This document shows positions 16,412 through 23,990 of a DNA stretch of 36,312 nt, one piece after another. The first letter of the stretch is position 1. Every line of letters starts with the position of its first letter. The DNA comes from UBA7236 sp044227505 (GTDB lineage: Bacteria > Bacteroidota > Bacteroidia > Chitinophagales > BACL12). Under the pieces are notes generated by a model. That model worked only from the letters and a program-made list of their open reading frames with translations, did no database searches and had not been told where the DNA came from. The stretch covers positions 1 to 36,312 of the forward strand of contig JBGAWP010000037.1 in the NCBI GenBank assembly GCA_044227505.1. The letters are read 5' to 3'. Made by a program: the position numbers and the translations under genes.

Positions 16412-16933
16412 ATGATCCCTGATGAGGCGATTATCCAAAAAATTTATTTTATCCGCAATCAAAAGGTCCTTTTAGACCGTGACATAGCTAAGCTGTATAA
16501 TGTTGAAACTAAGCGCCTGAAGGAAGCTGTAAGAAGAAATATTTCGCGGTTTCCAATAGACTTTATGTTTGAAATGACGCCATCTGAGTTTGAATATTGG
16601 AGGACGCAAATTGCGTCCTCCAATCAGGACAAATTTGGTTTGAGGCATCCTCCTTTTTGTTTTACAGAACATGGAGTTGTTATGTTAGCCGGCATTTTAA
16701 ACAGTGAAAGGGCTATAGAAATGAACATTCAGGTAGTGAGAATATTTAATCGAATGAAAGAAATGTTATTGACAAATAAGGATATATTATTAAAATTAGA
16801 ACAATTGGAAAAACAGGTTTTACAGAATAGTGGGGATGTTGAATTAATATTCAAAACGCTTCGACAACTATTATCTCAACCTAAAGAAAAAAGAAACCAG
16901 ATAGGATTTAAAATTGGTAAAAAAATAAAGTAG
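16412..16933 (+). CDS. ORF6N domain DNA-binding protein
   Basis: A 173-residue protein with an N-terminal ORF6N (KilA-N-related) domain: IQKIYFIRNQKVLLDRDIAK, then LYNVETKRLKEAVRRN, then RFPIDFMFEM, and HPPFCFTEHGVVMLAGIL. This domain is found in phage and bacterial regulators and binds DNA; targets are unknown here. Residues ~125-150 form a short coiled coil (LLKLEQLEKQVLQ). The tail is basic (KRNQIGFKIGKKIK). The part encoding WRTQIASSN is a 29-base perfect palindrome. No phage or transposase genes are nearby, and the gene sits in the repeat-rich island next to the T9SS gene. Complete by family standards. Confidence 0.88.
   Translation: MIPDEAIIQKIYFIRNQKVLLDRDIAKLYNVETKRLKEAVRRNISRFPIDFMFEMTPSEFEYWRTQIASSNQDKFGLRHPPFCFTEHGVVMLAGILNSERAIEMNIQVVRIFNRMKEMLLTNKDILLKLEQLEKQVLQNSGDVELIFKTLRQLLSQPKEKRNQIGFKIGKKIK
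16596..16624. repeat. Perfect 29-base palindrome inside the ORF6N gene
   Basis: ATTGGAGGACGCAA, a single central A, then TTGCGTCCTCCAAT: 14-base arms without mismatch. It encodes WRTQIASSN, a stretch that fits the ORF6N family, so it is not an insertion. Confidence 0.9.
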
Positions 16934-17286
16934 TCTGGATCGGAGGAGAATCTGAGACTTGTTGAATTTGTTGAAGGGGTTGAAATTGTTGAAATAGTTT
17001 AGATCGAAGGAAATTTATCAAAGTTGCAAATTGCCCACAGGCCCCCAGCGCCATAGGAGAGCTAGGTTTGTCTATACATTAAAATTCAGTTCGAAGCGAA
17101 AATCTCCAATGTTACACGCTGCCACAATTACAAAGAATTTAGATTTTAAATGGTAAAAAAGATTTCTCCTCGAAGGAAAATATTCCAATGTTACAAACTG
17201 CTCACTGCCCACTGTTAACTCCCCACTCACCAACCCACTCACCCCTTTTTTCCACCCCACTCACTAACTCACCACTCACCACTTAC
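16934..17286. repeat. Repeat-rich spacer between the ORF6N and TPR genes
   Basis: No gene found. After the ORF6N stop there is a TTGTTGAAGGGGTTGAA word stretch (about 16960-17000). Next comes a diverged copy (17032-17124) of the spacer motif at 14419-14510 (GGCCCCCAG ... TCGAAGCGAAAATC). Another AATGTTACAAACTGCTCACT end motif follows at 17190. From 17205 to 17285 a CCACTCAC word array runs up to the TPR stop; on that gene's strand it reads GTGAGTGG repeats. Confidence 0.6.
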
Positions 17287-18699
17287 CTAATTATTATTAT
17301 AAAGATTAATCACATCCTGCACCTTTTTATTCATCACAAAATCCTTACATACTTCATATAAAATTGCATGGCGAACGTAATCTAACGTTAAGGCGTGTTC
17401 GAGTACAGAAATAGATTCACGTTCTTTACCGGTTAAAAATAATGCTGCACTTTGCAGATAAAAATATTCAGCATAATGTCCGGAGCGATTAATTGCTTCT
17501 GCAGTAACTTCAATAACCTGATCATATTTTTCAATATCGAGAAGATAAATTATATAATCCAACCAATAAGTTAAAATATCGGGGCGCACATTCACCAACC
17601 AATTTAAATAATTAATTACCTCAGGATCTCTGTCAAGCATTTTGTAAATACTGATGATAGTGCAGATATAATCTTCATTGCTTTCATCTAGTTTTAATGC
17701 TTTTTTATAATTTACCAAAGCGGCATCAAATCGATCTTCAATGCGATAAGTTTCTCCAATACGAAAATACGCCTCGTGCATAAAAGGATCCTGACGGGCA
17801 GCTTTGCGAAATTGAAAACGTGCAGATTTATAATTTTCCATGCGTTCGTAACACAAGCCTATTCGGAAACTATAATCTTCATAACCACCCGATTTTTCAT
17901 GTGCAATTTCAAACATTTCAATTGCCTTTTTAAAATCGTCGAGGCGGTAATAAATATCTGCGGCATCGCGGTAAACAAGATCGAAATTTTCGTCAATTGC
18001 CATTACAAATTCAAAAGCTTCAATTGCTTTTTCAAAAAGGCTTAGCCCCATATATGCCTTGCCTAAATTATACCATGCCAGCCACGCATAAGGTTCTTTT
18101 TCGGTGATAGTTGTATGAATAGAAATACTTTCTTCGTATTTGTCGGTCATATCGACAATATGCGAAAGTTTAAAAAGTGCATCCTCATTTATAGGATTTA
18201 TTTCCAAAGCTTTGGAAAGGCATTCAAAGGCTTTTTCAAAATCTTCCTGAATTTCATAAATATCACTGAGTTCGGCATAAATAACATCCTGCTCCTCCTT
18301 ATCCGCAATCTTTAGTGCTTCAAAAAGAGTTTCTGCGGCCTTTTCCGGTTCATTTGTTTCGAGATAGATGTCGGAGCGAATGAGAAAGATGTCAATTTCG
18401 CGGGTATCAAAGAGGTATGCCCTATCCAATAATTCTAGTGATTCCTTGTATTTTTTCCTGTTGAGTAAAAATTCTGCTTTGCGCACCAGGAAGTCGGAGG
18501 AGTTCGGATTTTGCATAATGGCATAATCCACTACAGCTTCCGCACGGTCGCTGAGATTGCGCATTTCATAATATTCCAGAATGCGCTCCAGGCTGTCTTC
18601 ATCGAAATAGTGCTGCTCGTTGCTGCTCAAACATTTTTCAAACAACTCAATCAACTCTGCAATTTCTGTGTTTTCCCTTTCGTTAAAATCCTCATTCAT
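17287..18699 (-). CDS. Tetratricopeptide repeat protein
   Basis: A 470-residue protein made almost entirely of TPR helices, so a protein-protein interaction scaffold in the cytoplasm; no signal peptide or membrane segment is visible. Typical repeat cores include EDFEKAFECLSKALEINPIN, AWYNLGKAYMGLSLFEKAIE and AYFRIGETYRIEDRFDAALV. The acidic N-terminus (MNEDFNERENTEIAELIEL) precedes the first repeat. Two ATGs are adjacent (18702 and 18699); the second is used here, but they cannot be told apart. The partner is unknown. The divergent gene is the M1 peptidase. Its 3' end runs directly into a GTGAGTGG word array. Confidence 0.88.
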   Translation of the reverse strand: MNEDFNERENTEIAELIELFEKCLSSNEQHYFDEDSLERILEYYEMRNLSDRAEAVVDYAIMQNPNSSDFLVRKAEFLLNRKKYKESLELLDRAYLFDTREIDIFLIRSDIYLETNEPEKAAETLFEALKIADKEEQDVIYAELSDIYEIQEDFEKAFECLSKALEINPINEDALFKLSHIVDMTDKYEESISIHTTITEKEPYAWLAWYNLGKAYMGLSLFEKAIEAFEFVMAIDENFDLVYRDAADIYYRLDDFKKAIEMFEIAHEKSGGYEDYSFRIGLCYERMENYKSARFQFRKAARQDPFMHEAYFRIGETYRIEDRFDAALVNYKKALKLDESNEDYICTIISIYKMLDRDPEVINYLNWLVNVRPDILTYWLDYIIYLLDIEKYDQVIEVTAEAINRSGHYAEYFYLQSAALFLTGKERESISVLEHALTLDYVRHAILYEVCKDFVMNKKVQDVINLYNNN

Positions 18700-18879
18700 C
18701 ATATTAATGCAAATTTAGTTTTTCAAAAATAAGTTTCGTTGATTTTGTAAAACTTTGATCCAAATAAAACAAAACATCTCCCAAAATTGAAAAGAACCGG
18801 CAATTTGTAACCTTTTGCCTTCCGATAACATTAACACTGCAAAAACAATTCCTTCTATCTTTAACCCAAAATTTATTTG

Positions 18880-21800
18880 ATGAACAAACTGGTATTAGTA
18901 CTGATCGTGATATTGACCGTTAATTTACAGCACACTGCAATAGCGCAAACTACGAGTTATTGGCAACAAAATGTGGATTATGAGATCAATGTGACCCTGG
19001 ATGATGTAAATCATGCACTGGATGGCTCTATGGCAATGCGCTACACCAACAATTCACCTGACGAATTGACATTTATTTGGATACATTTATGGCCAAATGC
19101 TTATAAAAACACCAAAACGGCCTTCGCCCGACAAAAATTTGAACAGGGAAGCCAAACTTTTCAATTTGCAAAAGAGGAGGAACGAGGATATATCGACAGT
19201 TTACATTTTAAAGTTGGTGGGGAAGATGTTAAGCTGGAATATGACCCTGAAAACCAGGATATCGCCAAATTGCTTCTCAATAGACCCTTAAAAACCGGGG
19301 AAACCATAAATATTAAAACAACTTTCTATGTAAAGATCCCGAAATGTTTTTCCAGAATGGGGCATACCGGGCAACAATATCAGATTTCGCAATGGTACCC
19401 AAAACCGGCCGTGTATGATGCACAGGGATGGCATCCGATACCTTATTTGGATCAAGGAGAATTTTATAGTGAATTTGGCAATTTTCATGTTTTTATAACA
19501 CTACCTGAAAATTATGTAGTGGGAGCTAGTGGTGATCTCCAAACAAAAACTGAAGTTGCATTTTTAGATAAAGTAGCAAGAGCTACGGAAAATAAAAGAT
19601 TTGATACTACTGATCTTTCCTTCCCCGCATCATCAGATAAAACAAAAACGATTGAATATCAATTAAAAAATGCACATGATTTTGCATGGTTCGCCGATAA
19701 AAGATTTAATGTGATGAAAAGCGGAATTGTTTTGCCGGAGTCGGAAAGAACAGTTACAACCTATGCCTATTTTAATGATGAGCATGCTGATGAATGGAAA
19801 AAGGCATGCGAATATATTAATCGCTCAGTTTTGTTTTATTCAGAAAATGTGGGTGAATATCCTTGGAATGTTGCACAGGCAGTTGATGGTTCGTTGGAAG
19901 TGGAAGGTGCAGGTGGAATGGAATATCCAACAATTACAGTTTTATCGGGAGATCTGGATGCAGAATCTTTAGATAATATAATTACGCATGAGGTTGGACA
20001 TAATTGGTTTTATGGAATTATAGGAAGTAACGAAAGAGTGCATGGCTGGATGGATGAGGGAATAAATACCTATTATGAAAACAGGTATATGGATACTTAT
20101 TATGGAGAAAGAAATGCGCTTGGAGTGCCACCTATGCTTGCAAATTTAATTGGAGTTGATACGAGTTCTGATGATAATATGATCTGGAATATAAATCAGG
20201 TATGTGTTAAACAAAATAAATCACAAGCAATAAATACCTCGTCAACTGCATTTACGCCAATTAATTATGGATTGGTGATGTATATGGAGACCGGATATTT
20301 TTTCCGTTATTTAACGGATGTTTTGGGAAAGGATGAATTCGATCGCATAATGCATACCTATTATGATACGTATGAATTCAAACATGTTTATCCCGGAGAT
20401 ATGCAAAAATTATTTGAGGAAGAAACCGGCGAAAATTATGCATGGTTCTTCGAAAAATTAATTAACTCCGACAGAGGTCCGGATTATAAAATAGGAAAAT
20501 TCCAAAAAGGAAAAACTGCAATGGCGGTTGATATTGAAAATAAATCGGATATCCCAGCTCCATTTTCTTTAAGTTTAATGGATGGAGATAGTGTTTTGAG
20601 AACAGATTGGTTCAGGGGATTTACGGGAAGTCAGACCATTTACGTGAACTATAAAAGTGAGTGGAATGTATCTCATTTAAAAATTGATGCCCAACAAACT
20701 ATTCCGGAAACTGAACGGGAAAATAATACAATAAAAACCTCAGGATTATTTAAAACTTTAGAACCACTTCAATTAAAACTGTTGGGTTTTGGGGTTGATG
20801 ATCCAACCAGAACCACGATCAATTATTCACCCATTTTCGGTTCTAATGAAAATGATGGGTTTATGTTGGGTCTTGGTGTTTGGAATATGATACTTCCAAC
20901 ACCTCTAATTGATTTTGTTGCAGCCCCTATGTATTCATTTAATGCGGAAACGTTAGTAGGTCAGGGGAGTATCGGATTAAACATTTATCCGAATAATGGA
21001 TTTATCGACCGGTTACGGATTTCAGAATCGGTGATGAGTTACAGTTATGATGATTTTACTGTTACTTCTCCAAACGATACTTTGGATCTTATTCCACAGT
21101 TCAGAAAATTTGAAACGAAGGTGGAAATTGATCTTGCAAAAAAGGAATTCAAAAGCAAATTAAATCATACCATTCAATTCCGTAATTTATATATTATGGA
21201 GGAGGATAAATATTTTTTTGTGGATGATGCAGGATTAATTAATACAACAGGATTTTCTTCCTTTTTTGTTCAGGAATTATCCTATCACCTTTCCAATCAA
21301 ATTACACGACTACCACATTCTTTAAGGGTAGTTGGTGAAATGAATGACGATGCGTTTAAATTTTATACGGAATTTAATATCACCTATACCTATCCTAAAA
21401 AGAAATATGGAGTGGATGTGCGATTATTTGCAGGATTGATGAATATTTATTCTGTTGACGGCGATTATGCAAAAGATGTTTTCACGTTGTCGGGAAATAA
21501 TGGTTTCTACGACGATCTTTATGACGAGATTTATTTTGCACGCAATAGCAGCGACGGAATTAAATCGCAACAAATATCCATTACAGATGGTTTTTTCAAA
21601 ACTCCGGAATTAACAGGTGATATTGCAACTACAAACGATAAATTATTTGCGGCAAATATTGAAGTTCCAATGCCTTTTAATATTCCCGTTGCCTTATTTG
21701 CCGATCTCGGTACCTTAGGTTCTGTTGATCCGGATATCTCCGGAAAATTATTATATGATGCAGGTGTAATGATCCGTTTGCCAAACAATATTTTTGAAAT

Positions 21801-21933
21801 ATATTTCCCGTTGCTTTGGTCAGATGACATTAAAACACAAATTGAAGGAGCGCCTTACGGAGAGAAAATTTCGTTCATGCTGAATTTGGATATTGCGAAT
21901 GTGTTTGAGTTGATGCGCAAGCTGGAGATGTAG
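18880..21933 (+). CDS. M1 family zinc metallopeptidase fused to a probable outer-membrane beta-barrel
   Basis: A 1017-residue exported aminopeptidase-like protein. The ATG at 18880 gives a signal peptide (MNKLVLVLIVILTVNL... cut after IAQ); a TTG just before it is ignored. Residues ~30-560 form an M1 peptidase. The zinc site is HEVGH at 370-374 with Glu393 after the standard 18-residue gap, and the substrate-recognition motif is GGMEYP around 345-350. From ~648 to the end the sequence changes to alternating hydrophobic strands with aromatic girdles (GFMLGLGVWNMI, GSIGLNIYPNNGF, KISFMLNLDIANVF). Late in this part, FADLGTLG and DAGVMIRLPNN resemble the end of BamA/Omp85-type barrels. This suggests a peptidase anchored in the outer membrane by its own barrel; that part is inference. 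Confidence 0.9.
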   Translation: MNKLVLVLIVILTVNLQHTAIAQTTSYWQQNVDYEINVTLDDVNHALDGSMAMRYTNNSPDELTFIWIHLWPNAYKNTKTAFARQKFEQGSQTFQFAKEEERGYIDSLHFKVGGEDVKLEYDPENQDIAKLLLNRPLKTGETINIKTTFYVKIPKCFSRMGHTGQQYQISQWYPKPAVYDAQGWHPIPYLDQGEFYSEFGNFHVFITLPENYVVGASGDLQTKTEVAFLDKVARATENKRFDTTDLSFPASSDKTKTIEYQLKNAHDFAWFADKRFNVMKSGIVLPESERTVTTYAYFNDEHADEWKKACEYINRSVLFYSENVGEYPWNVAQAVDGSLEVEGAGGMEYPTITVLSGDLDAESLDNIITHEVGHNWFYGIIGSNERVHGWMDEGINTYYENRYMDTYYGERNALGVPPMLANLIGVDTSSDDNMIWNINQVCVKQNKSQAINTSSTAFTPINYGLVMYMETGYFFRYLTDVLGKDEFDRIMHTYYDTYEFKHVYPGDMQKLFEEETGENYAWFFEKLINSDRGPDYKIGKFQKGKTAMAVDIENKSDIPAPFSLSLMDGDSVLRTDWFRGFTGSQTIYVNYKSEWNVSHLKIDAQQTIPETERENNTIKTSGLFKTLEPLQLKLLGFGVDDPTRTTINYSPIFGSNENDGFMLGLGVWNMILPTPLIDFVAAPMYSFNAETLVGQGSIGLNIYPNNGFIDRLRISESVMSYSYDDFTVTSPNDTLDLIPQFRKFETKVEIDLAKKEFKSKLNHTIQFRNLYIMEEDKYFFVDDAGLINTTGFSSFFVQELSYHLSNQITRLPHSLRVVGEMNDDAFKFYTEFNITYTYPKKKYGVDVRLFAGLMNIYSVDGDYAKDVFTLSGNNGFYDDLYDEIYFARNSSDGIKSQQISITDGFFKTPELTGDIATTNDKLFAANIEVPMPFNIPVALFADLGTLGSVDPDISGKLLYDAGVMIRLPNNIFEIYFPLLWSDDIKTQIEGAPYGEKISFMLNLDIANVFELMRKLEM

Positions 21934-22047
21934 GACACAGGATATAGGACATAGGACATAGGACATATGACATAGGACTGACATAGGATATGGGAAATGG
22001 ACATAGGACAGGTGTCATGTATCAGGTGTCATGTATCAGGTATCAGG
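21931..22047 (+). repeat. ATAGGACAT word array at the M1 peptidase stop
   Basis: The array begins in the TAG stop itself. About eight imperfect copies of AGGACAT(A) run to about 22008, then copies of AGGTGTCATGTATC to 22047. The copies vary and there are no spacers. Confidence 0.8.
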
Positions 22048-22238
22048 AAAACAAACGATGGATTTTTTTTTATTTCGAAGAAATTAAAACTCAGAACTGA
22101 AACATGCTGTGATCGACGCAGGAGATCTACTACATGTCAGAACTCAGAACCCAGAACATTCACTCATTCGATATTTTCTTATGAATAAGTAATGTTTCAT
22201 GCTAAATCTGAGTAAACTCATTACTCATAACTCATTAC
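22048..22238. other. Gene-free spacer 3' of the M1 peptidase and YdeI-type genes
   Basis: Contains short repeated CAGAACTCAGAACC words (about 22088-22158). It also contains ACTCATTACTCATA units at 22216-22242 that touch the stop of the minus-strand YdeI-type gene and read ATGAGTAATGAGTT on its strand. No terminator-like hairpin seen. Confidence 0.5.
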
Positions 22239-22856
22239 TCATGTCTGATATTTCCAATTCCTCCCTTTACCTTCTGCTAACCATTCAATAGTTGTTGCAA
22301 TTCTTTTATCTCTGGTCACATCTGTTTTCGCTTCTGTAATCCATTGAATATATTCTTTGCGATGGGAGTAGGCGAAATTTTCGAAGGTGGATTTTGCTTT
22401 TTTATTTTTATTTAAGGCAGTTTGTAAAGCGGGTGGAACCGTTAATTCTTTTTTATCTTTTTCTGTTGGTTTTGGTTTGGGAACAATTTTACCTTCCTCA
22501 TTTAATTTCATTGCTTCTTTTATCCAGCTGATTATTTTTTTATCGGAAGGAAGATCTTTAAGCGAGGTTATTTTACCTAAATGCCCCATTGCGGATTCTG
22601 ATTTAGCATTTTCAATTAAAATGGAATCTTTCATAATTGCTGCTTTCCAAAATCCGAATGCGCAATGTTGTTTAAATGATGCCATGCTGCACATCATTTG
22701 ACCCTTGTAATCGAAATGCGGCATCCCCCATTTTAATTTTTCTTCCACATCAGGACAGGTATCGTGAACGAGTTTTCTGAAATGACTCAGTATAGGTTGG
22801 GCAAAGGGTTGTGCTTTGGAGATGTATTGGTCAATGGGATTTAGTTTGATAGCCAT
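22239..22856 (-). CDS. YdeI/OmdA family protein (DUF1801 plus OmdA domains)
   Basis: A 205-residue cytoplasmic protein. Residues ~10-115 match the DUF1801 fold: a conserved PDVEEKLKWGMPHFDYKGQ stretch and FKQHCAFGFW. Residues ~140-200 match the OmdA-type C-terminal domain (PPALQTALNKNKKAKSTFEN ... SHRKEYIQWITEAKTDVTRD). The family is common, often labelled YdeI, and its biochemical role is not established. Length and order fit the family. The stop is followed on its own strand by a GAGTAATGAG word array. Confidence 0.85.
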   Translation of the reverse strand: MAIKLNPIDQYISKAQPFAQPILSHFRKLVHDTCPDVEEKLKWGMPHFDYKGQMMCSMASFKQHCAFGFWKAAIMKDSILIENAKSESAMGHLGKITSLKDLPSDKKIISWIKEAMKLNEEGKIVPKPKPTEKDKKELTVPPALQTALNKNKKAKSTFENFAYSHRKEYIQWITEAKTDVTRDKRIATTIEWLAEGKGRNWKYQT

Positions 22857-22943
22857 ATCGGTTTAATTTTTACTCAAATTTAAGATCTTGACAATTAATT
22901 ATTTAAAAAAACATATCTCATTATAAAAATAAGTATAATATAT

Positions 22944-22951
22944 TAATTTTG
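22944..22951 (+). promoter_or_regulatory. Predicted -7 element for the small secreted protein gene
   Basis: TAATTTTG matches TAnnTTTG about 94 bases before the ATG at 23045. No TTTG at the -33 distance. The long leader (about 85 bases) has no recognised riboswitch. Confidence 0.3.
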
Positions 22952-23044
22952 GCCATCTCTTAGTGGAGACCGGATACCATTATAACAAACGGGGCATATC
23001 TGCATAGCCAAATATGTGGAAAAATTATCAAAACGAACAAACAC

Positions 23045-23506
23045 ATGAAAAAATTAATGGTTTTAGGTGTAATTATTTCATTATTCAGTTTTCAGATCAA
23101 TGCTCAGTCGGTGGAAACTGGAGTTTTACCTCCGTCTAATTCGGCAGAAGGACAATTTACAGAATGGAAAAAGGTGGAGTTTACCGCAAGTGGGCAACCT
23201 GTTTCCTATGAATACAGGATTGCTTTTATGAAAAGAAAAGCATTAGCATGTAATTATGAAGTACAATTAAAAAATACATCAGGCCAAAAATTAAGTATTA
23301 AACTAACCACTCACTACTATGATAAACTCGTTAAAGATAGGTTTGGTGATACTTTTAATGAATCTCTAAAACCCGAGAAAGATATTTCATTTGGAATAAT
23401 TACACAAGGTGCAAAAGAGGATAAGGAGAAAAAAGACCAGCCGGATATCGAGCGTTGTTTAAGCTGCGATTTCAGTTATGAGATAAATGTTGATTTAGAT
23501 CAATAA
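23045..23506 (+). CDS. Small secreted protein of unknown function
   Basis: A 153-residue exported protein with a clear Sec signal peptide (MKKLMVLGVIISLFSFQINAQ, cut after NAQ). The mature part is mainly beta-like (VSYEYRIAFMKRKALACNYE, VQLKNTSGQKLSIKLTTHYY). It has three cysteines, two in a CLSC motif near the C-terminus. No family recognised. It stands alone, between its own weak promoter and a strong terminator, so it is probably a single-gene transcript. Confidence 0.75.
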   Translation: MKKLMVLGVIISLFSFQINAQSVETGVLPPSNSAEGQFTEWKKVEFTASGQPVSYEYRIAFMKRKALACNYEVQLKNTSGQKLSIKLTTHYYDKLVKDRFGDTFNESLKPEKDISFGIITQGAKEDKEKKDQPDIERCLSCDFSYEINVDLDQ

Positions 23507-23531
23507 ATTTAATAAATTTTTTATTTTGTTT

Positions 23532-23568
23532 AAGACGAATGAAGTTTAAGTTCATTCGTCTTTTTTTT
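23532..23568 (+). terminator. Rho-independent terminator of the small secreted protein gene
   Basis: AAGACGAATGAA pairs perfectly with TTCATTCGTCTT (12-bp stem, seven-base loop GTTTAAG), followed by a T-run. It starts 25 bases after the stop codon. Confidence 0.92.
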
Positions 23569-23763
23569 GCTTTTTCGAAGAGTTTAGTATTATAAATAAT
23601 ATCCATCCACCTTGTGTTCTTATCCTGATTTTGATTAAATTGAATTAAATTTTTGTCATTATATAAATTTAAAAGGCATGTTTTTTATATAGGAAGTCTT
23701 TTTTGAATTTGAGGAAGTTTTTAATGGGTTTTGAAAGGCATTGAAGTAATTCCGAAACCGCTT

Positions 23764-23895
23764 TCTAGCCCTGCCTGCAAATCTGCGTTAGCGGCAGGCC
23801 GGCCGGATGGTAGCGGAAATCCTTTTTTTACCTAACACTTTTGGTGTTTATAAAAACTTCAAAAAAAAGTTTGCAGCGGACAGCCGGACCGAGGG
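23764..23895. other. Structured intergenic element resembling a recurrent Bacteroidota spacer sequence
   Basis: Starts CTAGCCCTGCCTGC, continues GGTAGCGGAAATCCTTTTTT, has a small AACAC/GTGTT hairpin near 23834-23848, and ends AAAAAAAAGTTTGCAGCGGA then CAGCCGGACC. Two AGCGGA motifs flank a T-run and an A-run that can pair. I recognise this pattern from spacers of other Bacteroidota genomes, but know no assigned function. The surrounding gap 23569-23990 holds no gene. Confidence 0.5.
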
Positions 23896-23965
23896 TGGTG
23901 ATGTGCAGGAACTTTTTTGCTCCAAATGCTATTTATCAGCTTTAAAAACACCCGTTTTTTCTCCG

Positions 23966-23973
23966 TAATTTTG
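23966..23973 (+). promoter_or_regulatory. Predicted -7 element for the aldehyde dehydrogenase gene
   Basis: TAATTTTG matches TAnnTTTG. A TTTA, one base off the -33 box, lies 21 bases upstream at 23941-23944. The start site would be near 23980, about 10 bases before the ATG. Confidence 0.45.
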
Positions 23974-23990
23974 CTACCTAAATTTGAACA

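Noticed and set aside
16596..16624. Palindrome as an inserted mobile element in the ORF6N gene
   Set aside because: The encoded residues fit the family, so nothing was inserted.
21931..22242. CRISPR array
   Set aside because: Repeats are 6-14 bases, imperfect and directly adjacent, with no spacers and no cas genes.
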